Shown here: positions 63,354 to 64,000 of the stretch, piece by piece
Position numbering within the stretch: position 1 is the stretch's first letter
Layout of the letters: each line of letters opens with the position of its first letter
Source: Rhodospirillaceae bacterium
GTDB lineage: Bacteria > Pseudomonadota > Alphaproteobacteria > UBA828
Reading direction: 5' to 3'
DNA: 64,000 bases
Assembly (NCBI GenBank): GCA_002728135.1
Contig: PBVE01000005.1
Location: 1 to 64,000, forward strand
The notes under the pieces: generated by a model
What the model was told of the DNA's origin: nothing
Seen by the model: only the letters and a program-made list of their open reading frames with translations
Database searches by the model: none
Position numbers and translations under genes: made by a program

Positions 63354-64000
63354 ATGGTGAATATTGACAAAGCAGCAAAACTTAAAACCCTGCTAAAATC
63401 TAAAGATCTAACCTTTATTATGGAAGCTCATAACGGACTCTCCGCTAAGATTGTAGAAGAAGTTGGATTCCAAGGTATCTGGGCCTCAGGCTTATCAATG
63501 TCAACTGCATTGGGAGTTAGAGATAATAACGAAGCATCATGGACACAGGTTCTAGAGCAGCTTGAGTTTATGGCTGATGCCACATCTATACCTATTCTTG
63601 TTGACGGAGATACAGGTTATGGAAACTTTAACAATGTTCGCCGTTTAGTGGCAAAACTCTGTCAAAGGGATATAGCTGGAGTTTGTATTGAAGACAAATT
63701 ATTTCCAAAAACTAACTCCTTCATAGGAGAAAGTCAGCCACTAGCAGAAGTAGATGAATTTTGCGGTAGAATAAAAGCTGGGAAAGATACACAGAGTAAT
63801 TCAAATTTTTGCCTAGTTGCACGTGTAGAAGCATTAATCTCGGGTTGGCCTATGGAAGAAGCACATAAACGGGCAACTGCTTATGATGATGCTGGAGCAG
63901 ATGCTATACTGATACATTCAAAGAAATCTGATGCTAATGAAGTTATTGAATTTGCTTCTGCTTGGAATGGAAATGCACCATTAATAATTGTCCCAACTAT
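63354..64000 (+). CDS. pepM: phosphoenolpyruvate mutase PepM, truncated by window end
   Basis: PEP mutase rearranges PEP to phosphonopyruvate, the entry step to nearly all natural phosphonates. The first 215 codons are in the window. The diagnostic motif [10 protein letters not shown] occupies residues 113-122 and separates it from isocitrate lyase-like relatives. Asp57 (GVRDNNE), Asp84 and Asp86 (VDGDTGYGN), Glu113 and Lys115 are all present. [12 protein letters not shown] and [14 protein letters not shown] complete the barrel pattern. The ATG at 63354 has GGAA 9-12 bases upstream. It is rightward, downstream of the palindromic operators. The partner that pulls the equilibrium forward (for example a decarboxylase or aminotransferase) is not in the window. 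Confidence 0.95.
   Translation, partial: MVNIDKAAKLKTLLKSKDLTFIMEAHNGLSAKIVEEVGFQGIWASGLSMSTALGVRDNNEASWTQVLEQLEFMADATSIPILVDGDTGYGNFNNVRRLVAKLCQRDIAGVCIEDKLFPKTNSFIGESQPLAEVDEFCGRIKAGKDTQSNSNFCLVARVEALISGWPMEEAHKRATAYDDAGADAILIHSKKSDANEVIEFASAWNGNAPLIIVPT

Noticed and set aside
1-64000. CRISPR arrays, insertion sequences, prophage or integrase genes
   Set aside because: No regularly spaced repeats, transposase, integrase or phage structural proteins were seen on either strand.

Overview
The window looks like a chromosome segment from an AT-rich alphaproteobacterium, probably a free-living marine type. Three things point to Alphaproteobacteria: the hemC-hemD-mitofilin-hemY order, an IalB-family protein beside rlmN and argG, and a DUF1674 (SDHAF4-like) protein ending in the typical YGDWERxGRCIDF tail. 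I cannot name the genus. The base composition is low-GC throughout and gives no sharp foreign boundary.

Left part (1-20454), housekeeping: a SpoU-type RNA methyltransferase, an IalB-like secreted protein, rlmN, argG, folD, a YggT protein, tRNA-Ala(CGC), the leftward heme block hemC-hemD-mitofilin-hemY, then tsaD, gpsA, an EVE protein, a Rieske ferredoxin, acs, a Sel1 lipoprotein, DUF1674, rsmB, rpe and a heparinase II/III-like protein. argG and acs are each cut by one in-frame stop with no frameshift.

Central part (20467-61065), surface-glycan island: about 40 kb of leftward, mostly overlapping or nearly touching genes. It holds a complete pseudaminic acid route (pseB, C, H, G, I, F) and a GDP-type legionaminic acid route (ptmE, legB, C, H, G, I, F). 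It also holds a predicted acetamidino-forming trio (WbpG/PseA-like, HisH-like, HisF-like), a PIG-L deacetylase with a formyltransferase, two asparagine synthase-like proteins, a carbamoyltransferase, a polysaccharide deacetylase, three methyltransferases (one of them in the opposite orientation), four GT4 glycosyltransferases, a KpsC/S-like protein, an ABC exporter and two orphan proteins. One orphan carries a Bfd-like iron-sulfur module. The likely product is a glycan carrying differently N-acylated nonulosonic acids.

Right part (56422-64000), phosphorus/sulfur side: an alkaline-phosphatase-superfamily protein, a divergent pyruvate kinase, ATP sulfurylase and a CysC-like kinase, then divergent legB, a winged-helix regulator and the first 215 codons of PEP mutase (EDKxFPKxNS motif), which runs off the edge. 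Between the regulator and pepM lie two exact copies of a 15-bp palindrome that look like operators. I infer a regulated phosphonate branch feeding the glycan. The rest of that branch would lie beyond the window, so this part is not demonstrated here.
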